From positions 1 to 64,000 of the forward strand of contig NZ_JACHGJ010000008.1 of NCBI RefSeq assembly GCF_014207565.1: DNA of 64,000 nucleotides. Reading direction: 5' to 3'. Source of the DNA: Spirochaeta isovalerica (GTDB lineage Bacteria > Spirochaetota > Spirochaetia > DSM-2461). Shown here one piece after another: positions 16,746 through 23,953 of the stretch. Position 1 is the stretch's first letter; each line of letters starts with the position of its first letter. A program made the position numbers and the translations under genes. The notes below the pieces were generated by a model, which searched no databases, was not told the DNA's origin, and saw only the letters and a list, made by a program, of their open reading frames with translations.

Positions 16746-17378
16746 ATGAAAAAAATAATTTTCTCCTTTCTCTTCTTTCTTTCTTCTTTTATAACACTCC
16801 ATGCCCATCCGCATATGGCGATCTATTACAGCTGCGATTTTCATTTTGAAGAGGGCGAGCTGAATGGAGCCTGGATAAACTTTGCATTCGACAGGTTTTT
16901 TTCTGTAGATATCACCAGCACCTATGATATGGACAGTGACGGCAATTTCAATAAGGAAGAAGCAAAAGAAATCTACAATCATGCCTTTATAAATCTGGAA
17001 AATTATGGTTTTTTTATCAGTATCCGCGATGATGACGGCAGAACATCGCCGGACAAAGTTTCAGATTTTCATCCCTACCTTGATGATGAAGAGATGCTCA
17101 ACTACCGTTTCTATATAACATTGAAAGAAAACACCAAGCGGGAATTCTACCTGTCCGTTTACGATCCCACTTTCTTCTGCGCCACATACATGGTTGAGGA
17201 AGCGCCGGTTTCGGTTAATTCAGATTTACCGGTTCAGAGTTCCTATACCATAGAGGAAAACACCAATTATCCGGTTTACTACGATCCACTGGCTCCCGCA
17301 TCGGACACGAGATCCTATGATGAATGGCGTCCCGGACTGAACACCTACTTTCCAGAGGAAATCCACTTTGTGTATTAA
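16746..17378 (+). CDS. DUF1007 family periplasmic protein with an EF-hand-like loop
   Basis: A 210-residue exported protein: signal peptide residues 1-20, mature N-terminus HPHMAIYY. DUF1007 proteins begin with such an HPH motif and usually accompany NicO-type nickel/cobalt transporters, as here. Residues 61-72 (DMDSDGNFNKEE) match the EF-hand calcium loop D-x-D-x-D-G-(x)5-E. It is probably a periplasmic metal-binding accessory to the transporter encoded next, which overlaps it by 11 nt. No Shine-Dalgarno is seen; the predicted promoter puts the transcript start at or next to the ATG, so the mRNA may be leaderless. Confidence 0.8.
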   Translation: MKKIIFSFLFFLSSFITLHAHPHMAIYYSCDFHFEEGELNGAWINFAFDRFFSVDITSTYDMDSDGNFNKEEAKEIYNHAFINLENYGFFISIRDDDGRTSPDKVSDFHPYLDDEEMLNYRFYITLKENTKREFYLSVYDPTFFCATYMVEEAPVSVNSDLPVQSSYTIEENTNYPVYYDPLAPASDTRSYDEWRPGLNTYFPEEIHFVY

Positions 17379-18243
17379 TTCATTTCACAGATTTTTTCTC
17401 CTTCTTTTTCTCCTGGCACTTCCTGTTTTTTCCCTGACCGCCAATCCCTTTCTGGGCAGTTCGGAAAAAGAACAACCTGCCGTCCGGCCACCTTCTTCAG
17501 GAGGTTTCATGGTAGAGACTCAACTGAAATTCAGAGAAATTCTCGCTGATAGATTGGAAGGTCTTGAGGAGGGGTCCAATCCGGCACTTTTCTTCTCTCT
17601 GCTGGGTGCAGCTTTTCTCTACGGGATTCTTCACGCTGCAGGGCCGGGACACCGCAAAACAATAATTTTTTCCCTGCTGCTCTCCCGAAAAACCAAATGG
17701 TACGAACCGCTCGCCGCTTCATTCCTGTCGGTGGGCATCCACGGCGGAACGGCTGTCCTCCTGATACTTTTTTTCCAGTTGATATTCCGAAGCATCCGGT
17801 CAACAGAAGTTCAGAATGTCAGTTCATGGCTGGAAGGGATCAGCTACACACTGCTAATGATTCTGGCTCTGTGGTTTCTCTTACGGCGCCACAAGCATCA
17901 TCATGACAGAGAGGCAAACAGCAATATCTACGGGACTCTTGCCGCTTCCAGTTTCTTTCCCTGTCCCGGCGTCATCATGATAATGACCTTTTCCACAGCT
18001 CTCGGCATCATGAAAACCGGGATTCTGGCAGTTATCAGTTTATCTGCGGGAATGGGCGTGACCATTTCCCTGGCGGCTTATCTGGCTTATTTCGGAAGGG
18101 AAAGCCTATTTTTACTCCTTAAGCAAAAAGAGCATATTGTGGAGAGGACAACTCTGCTACTGGAAAAAGGGAGCTATCTCTTCCTGTTTCTCTTCAGCCT
18201 CTGGATGGCATATCCTTTTTTCCGTACCATTATCCCCATATAA
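17368..18243 (+). CDS. NicO/RcnA-like nickel-cobalt type membrane transporter
   Basis: A 291-residue membrane protein. The signature YGILHAAGPGHRKTIIFSLLLS near residue 85 holds the HAxGPGH motif of the NicO family. A second motif region is LAASSFFPCPGVIMIMTFSTALGI. A His-rich cytoplasmic loop (RRHKHHHDRE) lies between helices near residue 175. The start is TTG 17368 with AGAGGA 8 nt upstream; it overlaps the DUF1007 gene. It exports or imports nickel, cobalt or a similar metal, and the direction cannot be told by sequence. The palindrome in front of the operon links it to the ORP-like locus 2-3 kb downstream. Confidence 0.83.
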   Translation: MCINSFHRFFLLLFLLALPVFSLTANPFLGSSEKEQPAVRPPSSGGFMVETQLKFREILADRLEGLEEGSNPALFFSLLGAAFLYGILHAAGPGHRKTIIFSLLLSRKTKWYEPLAASFLSVGIHGGTAVLLILFFQLIFRSIRSTEVQNVSSWLEGISYTLLMILALWFLLRRHKHHHDREANSNIYGTLAASSFFPCPGVIMIMTFSTALGIMKTGILAVISLSAGMGVTISLAAYLAYFGRESLFLLLKQKEHIVERTTLLLEKGSYLFLFLFSLWMAYPFFRTIIPI

Positions 18244-18246
18244 AAC

Positions 18247-19695
18247 CTACTGTTCCAAAGGTAGAGAAAAGCAGAACTCCGCCCCCTGCCCCGGTTCCGA
18301 TTCGACCCAGATCCGGCCTTTATGCATAAGAACTATTTTCCGGCAGATAGCCAGTCCCAGTCCTGTCGAGGTCTCTCCTCCTGTCGGTTTGGCGGAAAGT
18401 TTCTGAAATTCCAGAAATGCATGTTCTTTATCATACCGGCTCATTCCGGGTCCGTTATCCCAGACCCTGAACACGACACGCCCTTTTTTGTTTTTCAGAT
18501 TGATGATGATCTCGCCTCCGGGCTGAGTGAATTTGACGGCATTGCTGATCAGGTTATCGATAACCTGGGATATCCTGTCCCTGTCAAAACTGACAGCGGG
18601 GAGCTCTTCAGATTTCATTTTCAGAGAGATCCCTTTTTTCTCAGCCGATACGAAGAAGATCGATTCCAACCTCTCTTCAACCAGTTCTGAGAGAGAGTTT
18701 TCCCGGAGAACCAGTTTCCCCTGCCCTTTTTCAAGACTGGTTATATTCAGAAGGTCATTGAGAAATGACATCATCTTACCTGAAGCCCGGGAGATGACCG
18801 TCAGAGCTTTTGAAATATGATCGGTCAAATCATCGCGCGATTTTTCAAGAAGCCTGTTACAGATCATCTCAATATTTGCGAGAGGAACTCTTATATCGTG
18901 AGCCACCATACCGATAAGATTATTTTTCTGCTCATTGAGGTTATTCACTTTTGTAAAAGCTTCCAGCAGTTCTGCCTGCGTAATAATCCTGCAATAGAAC
19001 TCTTCCGGAGAATAGGGCTTGCTGATAAAATCATTGGCTCCGGATTTGAGGAAAGTGGCCGATGAGGCTTTTGTCGAAGGGTGAGAGAGACCGATTATGG
19101 AGAGACGCTCCTTGTTGTATTGTTCCCGGAGGATTTTTACCAGTTCATAGCCGTTCATATGAGGCATTTCGAAATCACAGATAACAATTCTGATATCGGG
19201 ATTCGATTCGATCAACCCGAGAGCTTCCATTCCGTCTCCCGCTTCCATTACGGAAAACTTTGTCCGCTCCAGTATATACCGGCTGATCTTCCTCGCCGAT
19301 GGAGAATCATCAACTATGAGAACTTTGATTTCCCTGTTGAGCTCCATTCTCCTCACCGCATAGAAAAGATCGTCATAACTCTGTTTGCGGTTTTTTGAGA
19401 TAAACTCGAGTATATTTTTTTTCTGAAGCGTTTCCCTTAATTCGGCCGTATATTCACGGTCGGAAAATAAGATGACCGGTATTGCGCGGGAAGAAATGAG
19501 GCTGATTGTACTCTGCCAGTTTTCGTTTCCGGGATCCATATCAACTATGGCAGCAAAGTACTCACCTTTCATGATTTCCATGGCAGCTTCATTATAATTG
19601 ATGCATAAAACAGCCTTAAAATCGCCTTGTTCCAATGTCTGCTGAATCTGTTGGGAAACTGATTTATTGTTTTCAATTATCAGAATGCGGTCCAT
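18247..19695 (-). CDS. Hybrid sensor histidine kinase with two N-terminal receiver-like domains
   Basis: A 482-residue cytoplasmic protein with no membrane segment. Order: receiver-like domain 1 (residues 1-115; acidic pocket IVDMDPGN but otherwise diverged), receiver 2 (123-240; VLIVDDSP, phospho-Asp in IVICDFEMPHMNGYE, KPYS), HisKA (H-box VAHDIRVPLANIE near 268) and HATPase (N-box DNLISNAVKFTQ, G boxes VWDNGPGMS and TGLGLAICRK). Inputs therefore come from phosphotransfer rather than a sensor domain. It is divergent from the ORP-like locus and convergent with the nicO-type gene (3 nt apart). Its partner is unknown. No clear ribosome-binding site is seen before the ATG. Confidence 0.85.
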   Translation of the reverse strand: MDRILIIENNKSVSQQIQQTLEQGDFKAVLCINYNEAAMEIMKGEYFAAIVDMDPGNENWQSTISLISSRAIPVILFSDREYTAELRETLQKKNILEFISKNRKQSYDDLFYAVRRMELNREIKVLIVDDSPSARKISRYILERTKFSVMEAGDGMEALGLIESNPDIRIVICDFEMPHMNGYELVKILREQYNKERLSIIGLSHPSTKASSATFLKSGANDFISKPYSPEEFYCRIITQAELLEAFTKVNNLNEQKNNLIGMVAHDIRVPLANIEMICNRLLEKSRDDLTDHISKALTVISRASGKMMSFLNDLLNITSLEKGQGKLVLRENSLSELVEERLESIFFVSAEKKGISLKMKSEELPAVSFDRDRISQVIDNLISNAVKFTQPGGEIIINLKNKKGRVVFRVWDNGPGMSRYDKEHAFLEFQKLSAKPTGGETSTGLGLAICRKIVLMHKGRIWVESEPGQGAEFCFSLPLEQ

Positions 19696-19753
19696 TAATT
19701 AAATGATAAACATCTCTATAAAACATTTCAAATGAACAAATCGCTTTAAACAC

Positions 19754-19795
19754 TTGACAATTCATATTGCAGCCAGTATATTGTGCATATGCACA
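19754..19795 (+). promoter_or_regulatory. Promoter with palindromic operator TGTGCATATGCACA (ORP-like locus, site 1)
   Basis: TTGACA (19754-19759), a 17-nt spacer and TATATT (19777-19782). The perfect 14-bp palindrome TGTGCATATGCACA at 19782-19795 overlaps the end of the -10 box and the start point. This position suits a repressor. Confidence 0.75.
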
Positions 19796-19826
19796 TTTGT
19801 AATAAAATACTATCGGAGGTAATGAT

Positions 19827-20135
19827 ATGAGAGGAAACAGAAAAGGTCCCGAAAACTTAGGACCGAAAACAGGAAGAGGACTGGGATTCTGCAACGGAAA
19901 CGACAGACCCGGCTTTGAAAGCGATGAAGCTCCCATGGGTATGAGACGGGGCGGAGGATACGGCAGAGGAGCCGGATTCGGCCGCGGCAGAGGCCCGGGA
20001 AGAGGCATGAGACAGGGTTTCGGCAGAGGATATTATGAAACCGGCGGCTTCGACAGCACAGTACAGCAGAATATCCTTGATCGTCTGGAAAAGATTGAAA
20101 AACTACTGGACAAAGGAGACAGTGCAAAATCATGA
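19827..20135 (+). CDS. Gly/Arg-rich DUF5320-type small protein
   Basis: A 102-residue protein. The N-terminus RKGPENLGPKTGRGLGFCNG matches the DUF5320 signature (GPxGxGPxTGRGxGxC). The middle (about residues 38-72) is a Gly-Arg-rich low-complexity stretch, and the C-terminal 30 residues (VQQNILDRLEKIEKLLDKG) form a short amphipathic helix or coiled coil. Such proteins commonly sit in ORP/NifX/Mrp loci of anaerobes; their role is unknown. CGGAGGT lies 6 nt before the ATG. It overlaps the next small gene by 4 nt and is driven by palindrome site 1. Confidence 0.75.
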   Translation: MRGNRKGPENLGPKTGRGLGFCNGNDRPGFESDEAPMGMRRGGGYGRGAGFGRGRGPGRGMRQGFGRGYYETGGFDSTVQQNILDRLEKIEKLLDKGDSAKS

Positions 20136-20308
20136 AGGGAAATGGCAAAGGACCTGAAAACAAAGGTCCCGGAACAGGACGCAAAATGGGGTTCTGTTAC
20201 GGATGGGGTAAACCGGGATATGAAAATGACAAAATTCCCGGAGCACCATCGCGCCTGGCCGGTCACTTTGATTACGGGAACAGAAAAAAAAATCCACAAG
20301 CCAAGTGA
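20132..20308 (+). CDS. Second small DUF5320-like protein (58 residues)
   Basis: A 58-residue reading frame whose ATG overlaps the preceding stop (ATGA). Residues 6-22 repeat the motif of its neighbour (KGPENKGPGTGR-x-x-GFC), so it is a paralogue with the Gly-Arg middle and the coiled coil removed. It has AAAGGAG about 14 nt upstream and is most likely translated by coupling. The single Cys in GFC-YG is shared by both proteins. Function is unknown; small size makes it easy to miss. Confidence 0.65.
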   Translation: MKGNGKGPENKGPGTGRKMGFCYGWGKPGYENDKIPGAPSRLAGHFDYGNRKKNPQAK

Positions 20309-20346
20309 ACTTATGAATTAACAGAACGGGCAAAATGCTCTAATAT

Positions 20347-20378
20347 GAAAAACATGCTGTATTCACGGCATGTTTTTC
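20347..20378. terminator. Terminator between the DUF5320 pair and the DUF134 gene
   Basis: GAAAAACATGC (20347-20357) and GCATGTTTTTC (20368-20378) form a perfect 11-bp stem with a 10-nt loop and a T5 run on the descending arm. It probably separates the small-protein transcript from the regulator gene. Confidence 0.75.
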
Positions 20379-20399
20379 ATGAATGCAAGGGAGTATTTA

Positions 20400-20711
20400 A
20401 TGCCCAGAAGATTTAAACATAGAAATTGCCGGCACCTTGACGGTGACAGAAATTTCAAACCATCAGGAATACCTTCCAGAGAACTGGAAAAAGTGGAAAT
20501 GAAACTCGATGAATTCGAAGCGCTCCGACTCTGTGATTACGACGGGCTGAGCCAGATCGAAGCCGGGGAAGCCATGGGAGTCTCACGGGGAACAGTACAG
20601 AGGCTTCTCCTTTCGGGACGCAAAAAAATTGTCGATGTCCTGCTCCACTCCAAAGAACTGGTTGTTCACAATAAAGTGATAAATCACGAAGCGGACACCG
20701 GTCAGTCTTGA
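20400..20711 (+). CDS. DUF134 family DNA-binding protein, candidate regulator of the locus
   Basis: A 103-residue helix-turn-helix protein of the DUF134 family. Typical stretches are MPRRFKHRNCRHL...FKPSGIPSRELEKVEMKLDEFEALRLCDYDGLSQIEAGEAMGVSRGTVQRLLLSGRKKIVDVL, where SQIEAGEAMGVSRGTVQRLL (near residues 50-70) is the helix-turn-helix, similar to sigma region 4. AAGGGAG is 6 nt before ATG 20400. It sits inside the group of promoters carrying TGTGCATATGCACA and is the best candidate to bind it. That link is inferred from position. A leader terminator lies just upstream. Confidence 0.85.
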   Translation: MPRRFKHRNCRHLDGDRNFKPSGIPSRELEKVEMKLDEFEALRLCDYDGLSQIEAGEAMGVSRGTVQRLLLSGRKKIVDVLLHSKELVVHNKVINHEADTGQS

Positions 20712-20751
20712 CTTCCATCCTCCGGAAAGGTATATATTGTGCATATGCACT
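20708..20751 (+). promoter_or_regulatory. Promoter with palindromic operator (site 2)
   Basis: TTGACT (20708-20713, overlapping the DUF134 stop codon), a 17-nt spacer and TATATA (20731-20736), then TGTGCATATGCACT (20738-20751). It differs from the full palindrome at the last base only. Confidence 0.72.
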
Positions 20752-20776
20752 TTTAAAACAGGACCGGAGGAACACA

Positions 20777-21142
20777 ATGAATATAGCCTTCTGCAGCACC
20801 GGCTGCGATTTGAACTCATCAGTCGATGAAAGGTTCGGCAGAACCACTAACTTTTTAATTTACAAAACAGAAACAGGTGAAACAACCTGTATTGAAAACA
20901 GGGCGAGAACGGCCAAAGGCGGAGCGGGAGCTCTTGCTGTACAGCAACTGGTCGACAATAACGTCTCGGTCATTATAGCTCCCGAAGTGGGCCCTCAGGC
21001 CATGGATGCCCTGAAAAAATTCAATATTACAGCCTATAACCAGCAAGGGGCATCTACAGTCAAAGAAGCTTTGGATTTATGGAAAGAAGAAAAGCTCTCT
21101 CTGATTGAAGAACCGGGCAACAAAGGACTCCACAAGGCGTAA
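20777..21142 (+). CDS. NifX/NifB-type dinitrogenase iron-molybdenum cofactor family protein
   Basis: A 121-residue protein of the fold that includes NifX, NafY, the C-terminal part of NifB and the orange protein ORP. Family features are MNIAFCSTGCDLNSSVDERFGRTTNFLIY at the N-terminus and VSVIIAPEVGPQAMDALKKFNITAY in the middle. Members carry metal-sulfur clusters. There are no nif structural genes nearby, and the neighbouring MinD-like ATPases with ferredoxin inserts suggest an ORP-type complex. CGGAGG lies 6 nt before the ATG. It is the first gene of a three-gene transcript from promoter site 2. Confidence 0.87.
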   Translation: MNIAFCSTGCDLNSSVDERFGRTTNFLIYKTETGETTCIENRARTAKGGAGALAVQQLVDNNVSVIIAPEVGPQAMDALKKFNITAYNQQGASTVKEALDLWKEEKLSLIEEPGNKGLHKA

Positions 21143-21145
21143 AGA

Positions 21146-21997
21146 ATGAAAATAACTATTCTGAGCGGAAAAGGAGGAACGGGAAAAACAACCGTTTCCA
21201 ATAATCTTGCCGTCCTGGTCAAGGAATCATTTCTTATTGACTGCGATGTGGAAGAACCGAACAGCCATATCTTCATGGCTCCTGAAATTACAGAAGAGGA
21301 AGAAATCCGGACCGGGTATCCCGTTGTAGATGAAGACAAATGTATTCACTGCCGAAAGTGTGCCGATTTCTGTCATTACAACGCAATTATTGCCGGAGCC
21401 GCGGCGACTATGCCGCTCAAGGATCTTTGCCATGACTGCGGTGGGTGTCAGCTGGTCTGTCCTGCCGGCGCGATCTCTTATGAAAAGAAGGGAATCGGCA
21501 CGATATTCTCGGGAACCAGTCGTTTCGGATCACGATTTTTGTACGGTCAGCTTTATACCGGAGAATTATCCGGGGTTAAAATCATTAACAGACTGAATGA
21601 AAAAATGAGCCACAGCGACCTTGTTCTTGTCGATTCGCCGCCGGGAACCTCCTGCTCCACCGTCGCAGCCCTGGAAGGAAGCGATTACGCGGTTATCGTT
21701 ACAGAACCGACACCATTCGGCGTCAGCGATATGAAGATGGTTGTCGAGATGTTGAAGGAAATGAATATTCCCTTCTCTGTGGTGGTCAACAAAGCAGGTC
21801 TCGGCGATAACGAAGTCTATGAATACTGCAGTGAAGAGAATCTCACCATTACCGGGGAAATTCCCTTTGAACGAATTGTAGCGGAAGCCTACGCATCGGG
21901 AAAGCTCGCTGTGGAAATCAGCGAAGAACACAAAAGCCTATACAGAAATTTATGGCTGAATATTCAAAAAGAAGCGGAGAGAAGCCATGAAAGTTAA
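21146..21997 (+). CDS. MinD/Mrp-like P-loop ATPase with inserted 2x[4Fe-4S] ferredoxin domain (copy 1)
   Basis: A 283-residue ATPase. The deviant Walker A GKGGTGKTT is at residue 8. Residues 58-112 hold an inserted ferredoxin domain with CIHCRKCADFC and CHDCGGCQLVCP. The switch region VLVDSPPGTSCSTVAAL follows near residue 157. Such proteins pair with NifX-like/ORP proteins and are thought to insert or move metal-sulfur clusters with ATP. It follows the NifX-like gene by 3 nt and overlaps the second ATPase by 11 nt. The two probably form a heterodimer, as the paralogous ATPases of the Desulfovibrio ORP locus are believed to do. Confidence 0.88.
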   Translation: MKITILSGKGGTGKTTVSNNLAVLVKESFLIDCDVEEPNSHIFMAPEITEEEEIRTGYPVVDEDKCIHCRKCADFCHYNAIIAGAAATMPLKDLCHDCGGCQLVCPAGAISYEKKGIGTIFSGTSRFGSRFLYGQLYTGELSGVKIINRLNEKMSHSDLVLVDSPPGTSCSTVAALEGSDYAVIVTEPTPFGVSDMKMVVEMLKEMNIPFSVVVNKAGLGDNEVYEYCSEENLTITGEIPFERIVAEAYASGKLAVEISEEHKSLYRNLWLNIQKEAERSHES

Positions 21998-22850
21998 GGA
22001 AATTGTTGTCATATCCGGCAAGGGCGGCACAGGAAAGACAACCTTTACAGCATCACTCGCTCCCTTCCTGAAAGATGTCGTCATTGCCGACTGCGATGTT
22101 GATGCGCCGGATCTTCATATACTCCTGAATCCCCGAATCGAAGAGGAATCCATATTTTCCGGTTCCGCCAAAGCCCGGATCGATGAAGATCTCTGTACCC
22201 GTTGCAATCTCTGCGCAGAACACTGCCGGTTCGGAGCCATAGACAAGACACCCCGTATCAACCCCATGAAGTGCGAGGGCTGCGGAGTCTGCGAATACAT
22301 CTGTCCCGCCGATGCGATTACCCTCAAAGACGTGACAACCGGAAAGGTTTACAAAGGGATAACCGAATACGGACCCATGGTTCATGCCCGGCTCGTCCCC
22401 GGTGAGGAAACTTCAGGCAAACTGGTTTCCCGGGTGAGAAATGAAGCAAAAAAAAGAGCAGAATCGGAAGAGAAGCCGTATGTGCTTATCGACGGATCTC
22501 CCGGAATCGGCTGCAATGTCATATCCTCTATAACGGGGGCATCGACTGTCGTCATCGTAACAGAACCCACTCTGTCGGGACTGCACGACCTGAAGAGGGT
22601 TCTTGAAGTTGCTGCACGATTCTCCGGCAAGGCATACGTTGTAATAAATAAATACGATCTCTCCCGGGAGATGTCTGAAAAAATAGAGATCGAAGCGGAA
22701 AAGAGCGGGGCTCCCGTCCTGATGAAATTGCCCTTCGATAAAAAAATCGTTCAGGCCGTTACGGGAAAAAAAATCCCCTCCCTGGCAGAGGAAGAACTTT
22801 TCCTATCAGCCGGTTGGAAGAATCTTCTGAAGACTTTGACAGCTGAATAG
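21987..22850 (+). CDS. MinD/Mrp-like P-loop ATPase with inserted 2x[4Fe-4S] ferredoxin domain (copy 2)
   Basis: A 287-residue paralogue of the preceding ATPase. Walker A is GKGGTGKTT near residue 10, DCDVDAPDLHILL follows, and ferredoxin Cys groups CTRCNLCAEHC and CEGCGVCEYICP lie near residues 70-110. VLIDGSPGIGCNVISSITGA carries the switch. It starts inside the end of copy 1, so the two are translationally coupled. The two sequences are clearly diverged from each other, which supports a fixed heteromeric pair rather than a recent duplication. It is the last gene before palindrome site 3. Confidence 0.88.
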   Translation: MKVKEIVVISGKGGTGKTTFTASLAPFLKDVVIADCDVDAPDLHILLNPRIEEESIFSGSAKARIDEDLCTRCNLCAEHCRFGAIDKTPRINPMKCEGCGVCEYICPADAITLKDVTTGKVYKGITEYGPMVHARLVPGEETSGKLVSRVRNEAKKRAESEEKPYVLIDGSPGIGCNVISSITGASTVVIVTEPTLSGLHDLKRVLEVAARFSGKAYVVINKYDLSREMSEKIEIEAEKSGAPVLMKLPFDKKIVQAVTGKKIPSLAEEELFLSAGWKNLLKTLTAE

Positions 22851-22852
22851 AG

Positions 22853-22892
22853 TTGACTCTGTAACTTACAGAAGGTATATTGCATATGCACA
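22853..22892 (+). promoter_or_regulatory. Promoter with palindromic operator (site 3)
   Basis: TTGACT (22853-22858), a 17-nt spacer, TATATT (22876-22881) and the palindrome core TGCATATGCA (22881-22890) extended rightward by CA. It matches 12 of 14 bases of TGTGCATATGCACA. Confidence 0.7.
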
Positions 22893-22919
22893 GTTTTGAA
22901 AAATATCAGAGGTTAAATA

Positions 22920-23279
22920 ATGAGTGATTATGACATGAGAGTGGCTTTCCCTACCAATGACAGAGCCAGCGTGGAAGAGCATTTCGGACATGCGAAAGAA
23001 TTCGCTTTTGCCAACGTAAAAGACGGACAGGTGGTATCAACAGAATATCTGACTCCCCCGCCGCACGCCCCCGGCGTGATTCCCGCATTTGTCGGAGATA
23101 ATGGCGCGACAGCCATTATTACCGGAGGAATGGGCGGAATGGCTATCAACCTCTTCAAGCAGAGAGGCGTGGAAGTGATTCTCGGAGCAAAAGGCTCCAT
23201 AGATGAGACTCTTGCAACCTATATCAGCGGTAACCTGGATTCGACCGGTTCCGCCTGCGAACACGATCATCATCATTAA
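22920..23279 (+). CDS. NifX-type metallocluster protein with His-rich tail
   Basis: A 119-residue second member of the NifX/ORP fold. The N-terminus MRVAFPTNDRASVEEHFGHAKEFAFANV and GATAIITGGMGGMAINLFKQRGVEVILGAKG are typical of the family. It is diverged from the copy at 20.8 kb and ends in CEHDHHH, a likely metal-binding tail. It has its own promoter with the shared palindrome and is followed by a strong terminator. It may be the cluster carrier, while the first copy acts with the ATPases. This division of labour is inferred. Confidence 0.86.
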   Translation: MSDYDMRVAFPTNDRASVEEHFGHAKEFAFANVKDGQVVSTEYLTPPPHAPGVIPAFVGDNGATAIITGGMGGMAINLFKQRGVEVILGAKGSIDETLATYISGNLDSTGSACEHDHHH

Positions 23280-23288
23280 TTGATATCC

Positions 23289-23316
23289 AAAGGGGCTGAA
23301 GCAACAGCCCCTTTTT
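23289..23316 (+). terminator. Rho-independent terminator of the ORP-like locus
   Basis: AAAGGGGCTG (23289-23298) pairs with CAGCCCCTTT (23305-23314) around the loop AAGCAA and runs into a T stretch. Strong. Confidence 0.93.
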
Positions 23317-23336
23317 CTGTAAATTTTCTCAACATA

Positions 23337-23374
23337 AGTAAACTGGATTTACTTTTTCAGTTTACATAGTTTAC
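23337..23374. promoter_or_regulatory. Repeated AGTTTAC/GTAAACT elements upstream of a TetR gene
   Basis: GTAAACTG (23338-23345) and CAGTTTAC (23358-23365) form a perfect 8-bp inverted repeat. AGTTTAC recurs at 23368-23374, and AGTAAA-N5-TTTACT overlaps at 23337-23353. The cluster lies about 20-60 nt before the TetR gene and suits autorepression. Confidence 0.55.
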
Positions 23375-23395
23375 TTTTCATTTTATCCTCTAATT

Positions 23396-23953
23396 ATGGA
23401 AGCAATAACCGAAGAACAGATAAGCGAAGCCGCTTTCCGGGCTTTCCTTAAAAGAGGATTAAACTTTACGACTGACGATCTTGCGGATGAGCTCGGAATA
23501 AGCAAAAGGACCCTGTACAAAAGGATTTCTTCCAAGAACGAAGTCATACGTCTCCTCATCGATAAAGAACGGAACAGAATCAAAGAGATTCAGAAACAGA
23601 TCCTGAACAACGACAGACTTTCCTCTATGGAGAAAATGAAAAAACTGCTTACCGTGCAGCCCGAATCGGAATCCCGGATCATGGTACAGGATCTCCGCCT
23701 GCTCAAAAGAAAATATCCTGAAGAATTCAAATATCTGGAGAGACTGTACAGCGAGGACTGGGAAGACTTTTTCAGACTAATGGAGCAGGAGATATCTCTG
23801 GGCCGCATAAGGGAAATAAATCCCCGGCTTTTCAGGGATATATACTTAAGCGCCGTAACCTCTCTCAGATCCGACAAAGCTTTTCCCGAATCCATCGCCG
23901 AAATCACCGATATACTATTTCACGGAATAATTGCAGGAGACCGGATCATATGA
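23396..23953 (+). CDS. TetR-family transcriptional regulator
   Basis: A 185-residue regulator with N-terminal helix-turn-helix AAFRAFLKRGLNFTTDDLADELGISKRTLYKRISSKNEVIRLLIDKE, a TetR-type domain, followed by an all-helical ligand domain. It is the first gene of a three-gene operon with a GPH-type transporter and an alpha/beta hydrolase, each overlapping by 4 nt. The repeats upstream suggest that it represses its own operon. The ligand is probably a substrate of the transporter or hydrolase; this is inferred. Confidence 0.84.
   Translation: MEAITEEQISEAAFRAFLKRGLNFTTDDLADELGISKRTLYKRISSKNEVIRLLIDKERNRIKEIQKQILNNDRLSSMEKMKKLLTVQPESESRIMVQDLRLLKRKYPEEFKYLERLYSEDWEDFFRLMEQEISLGRIREINPRLFRDIYLSAVTSLRSDKAFPESIAEITDILFHGIIAGDRII

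Noticed and set aside
19890-20045. Tandem DNA repeat in the Gly-Arg-rich gene
   Set aside because: The GGCAGAGG-like units come from Gly-Arg codons in a real gene and are not a separate repeat element.
20777-23279. Nitrogen fixation locus
   Set aside because: NifX-like proteins and Mrp-type ATPases occur without nifHDK here; the context fits an ORP-like system.
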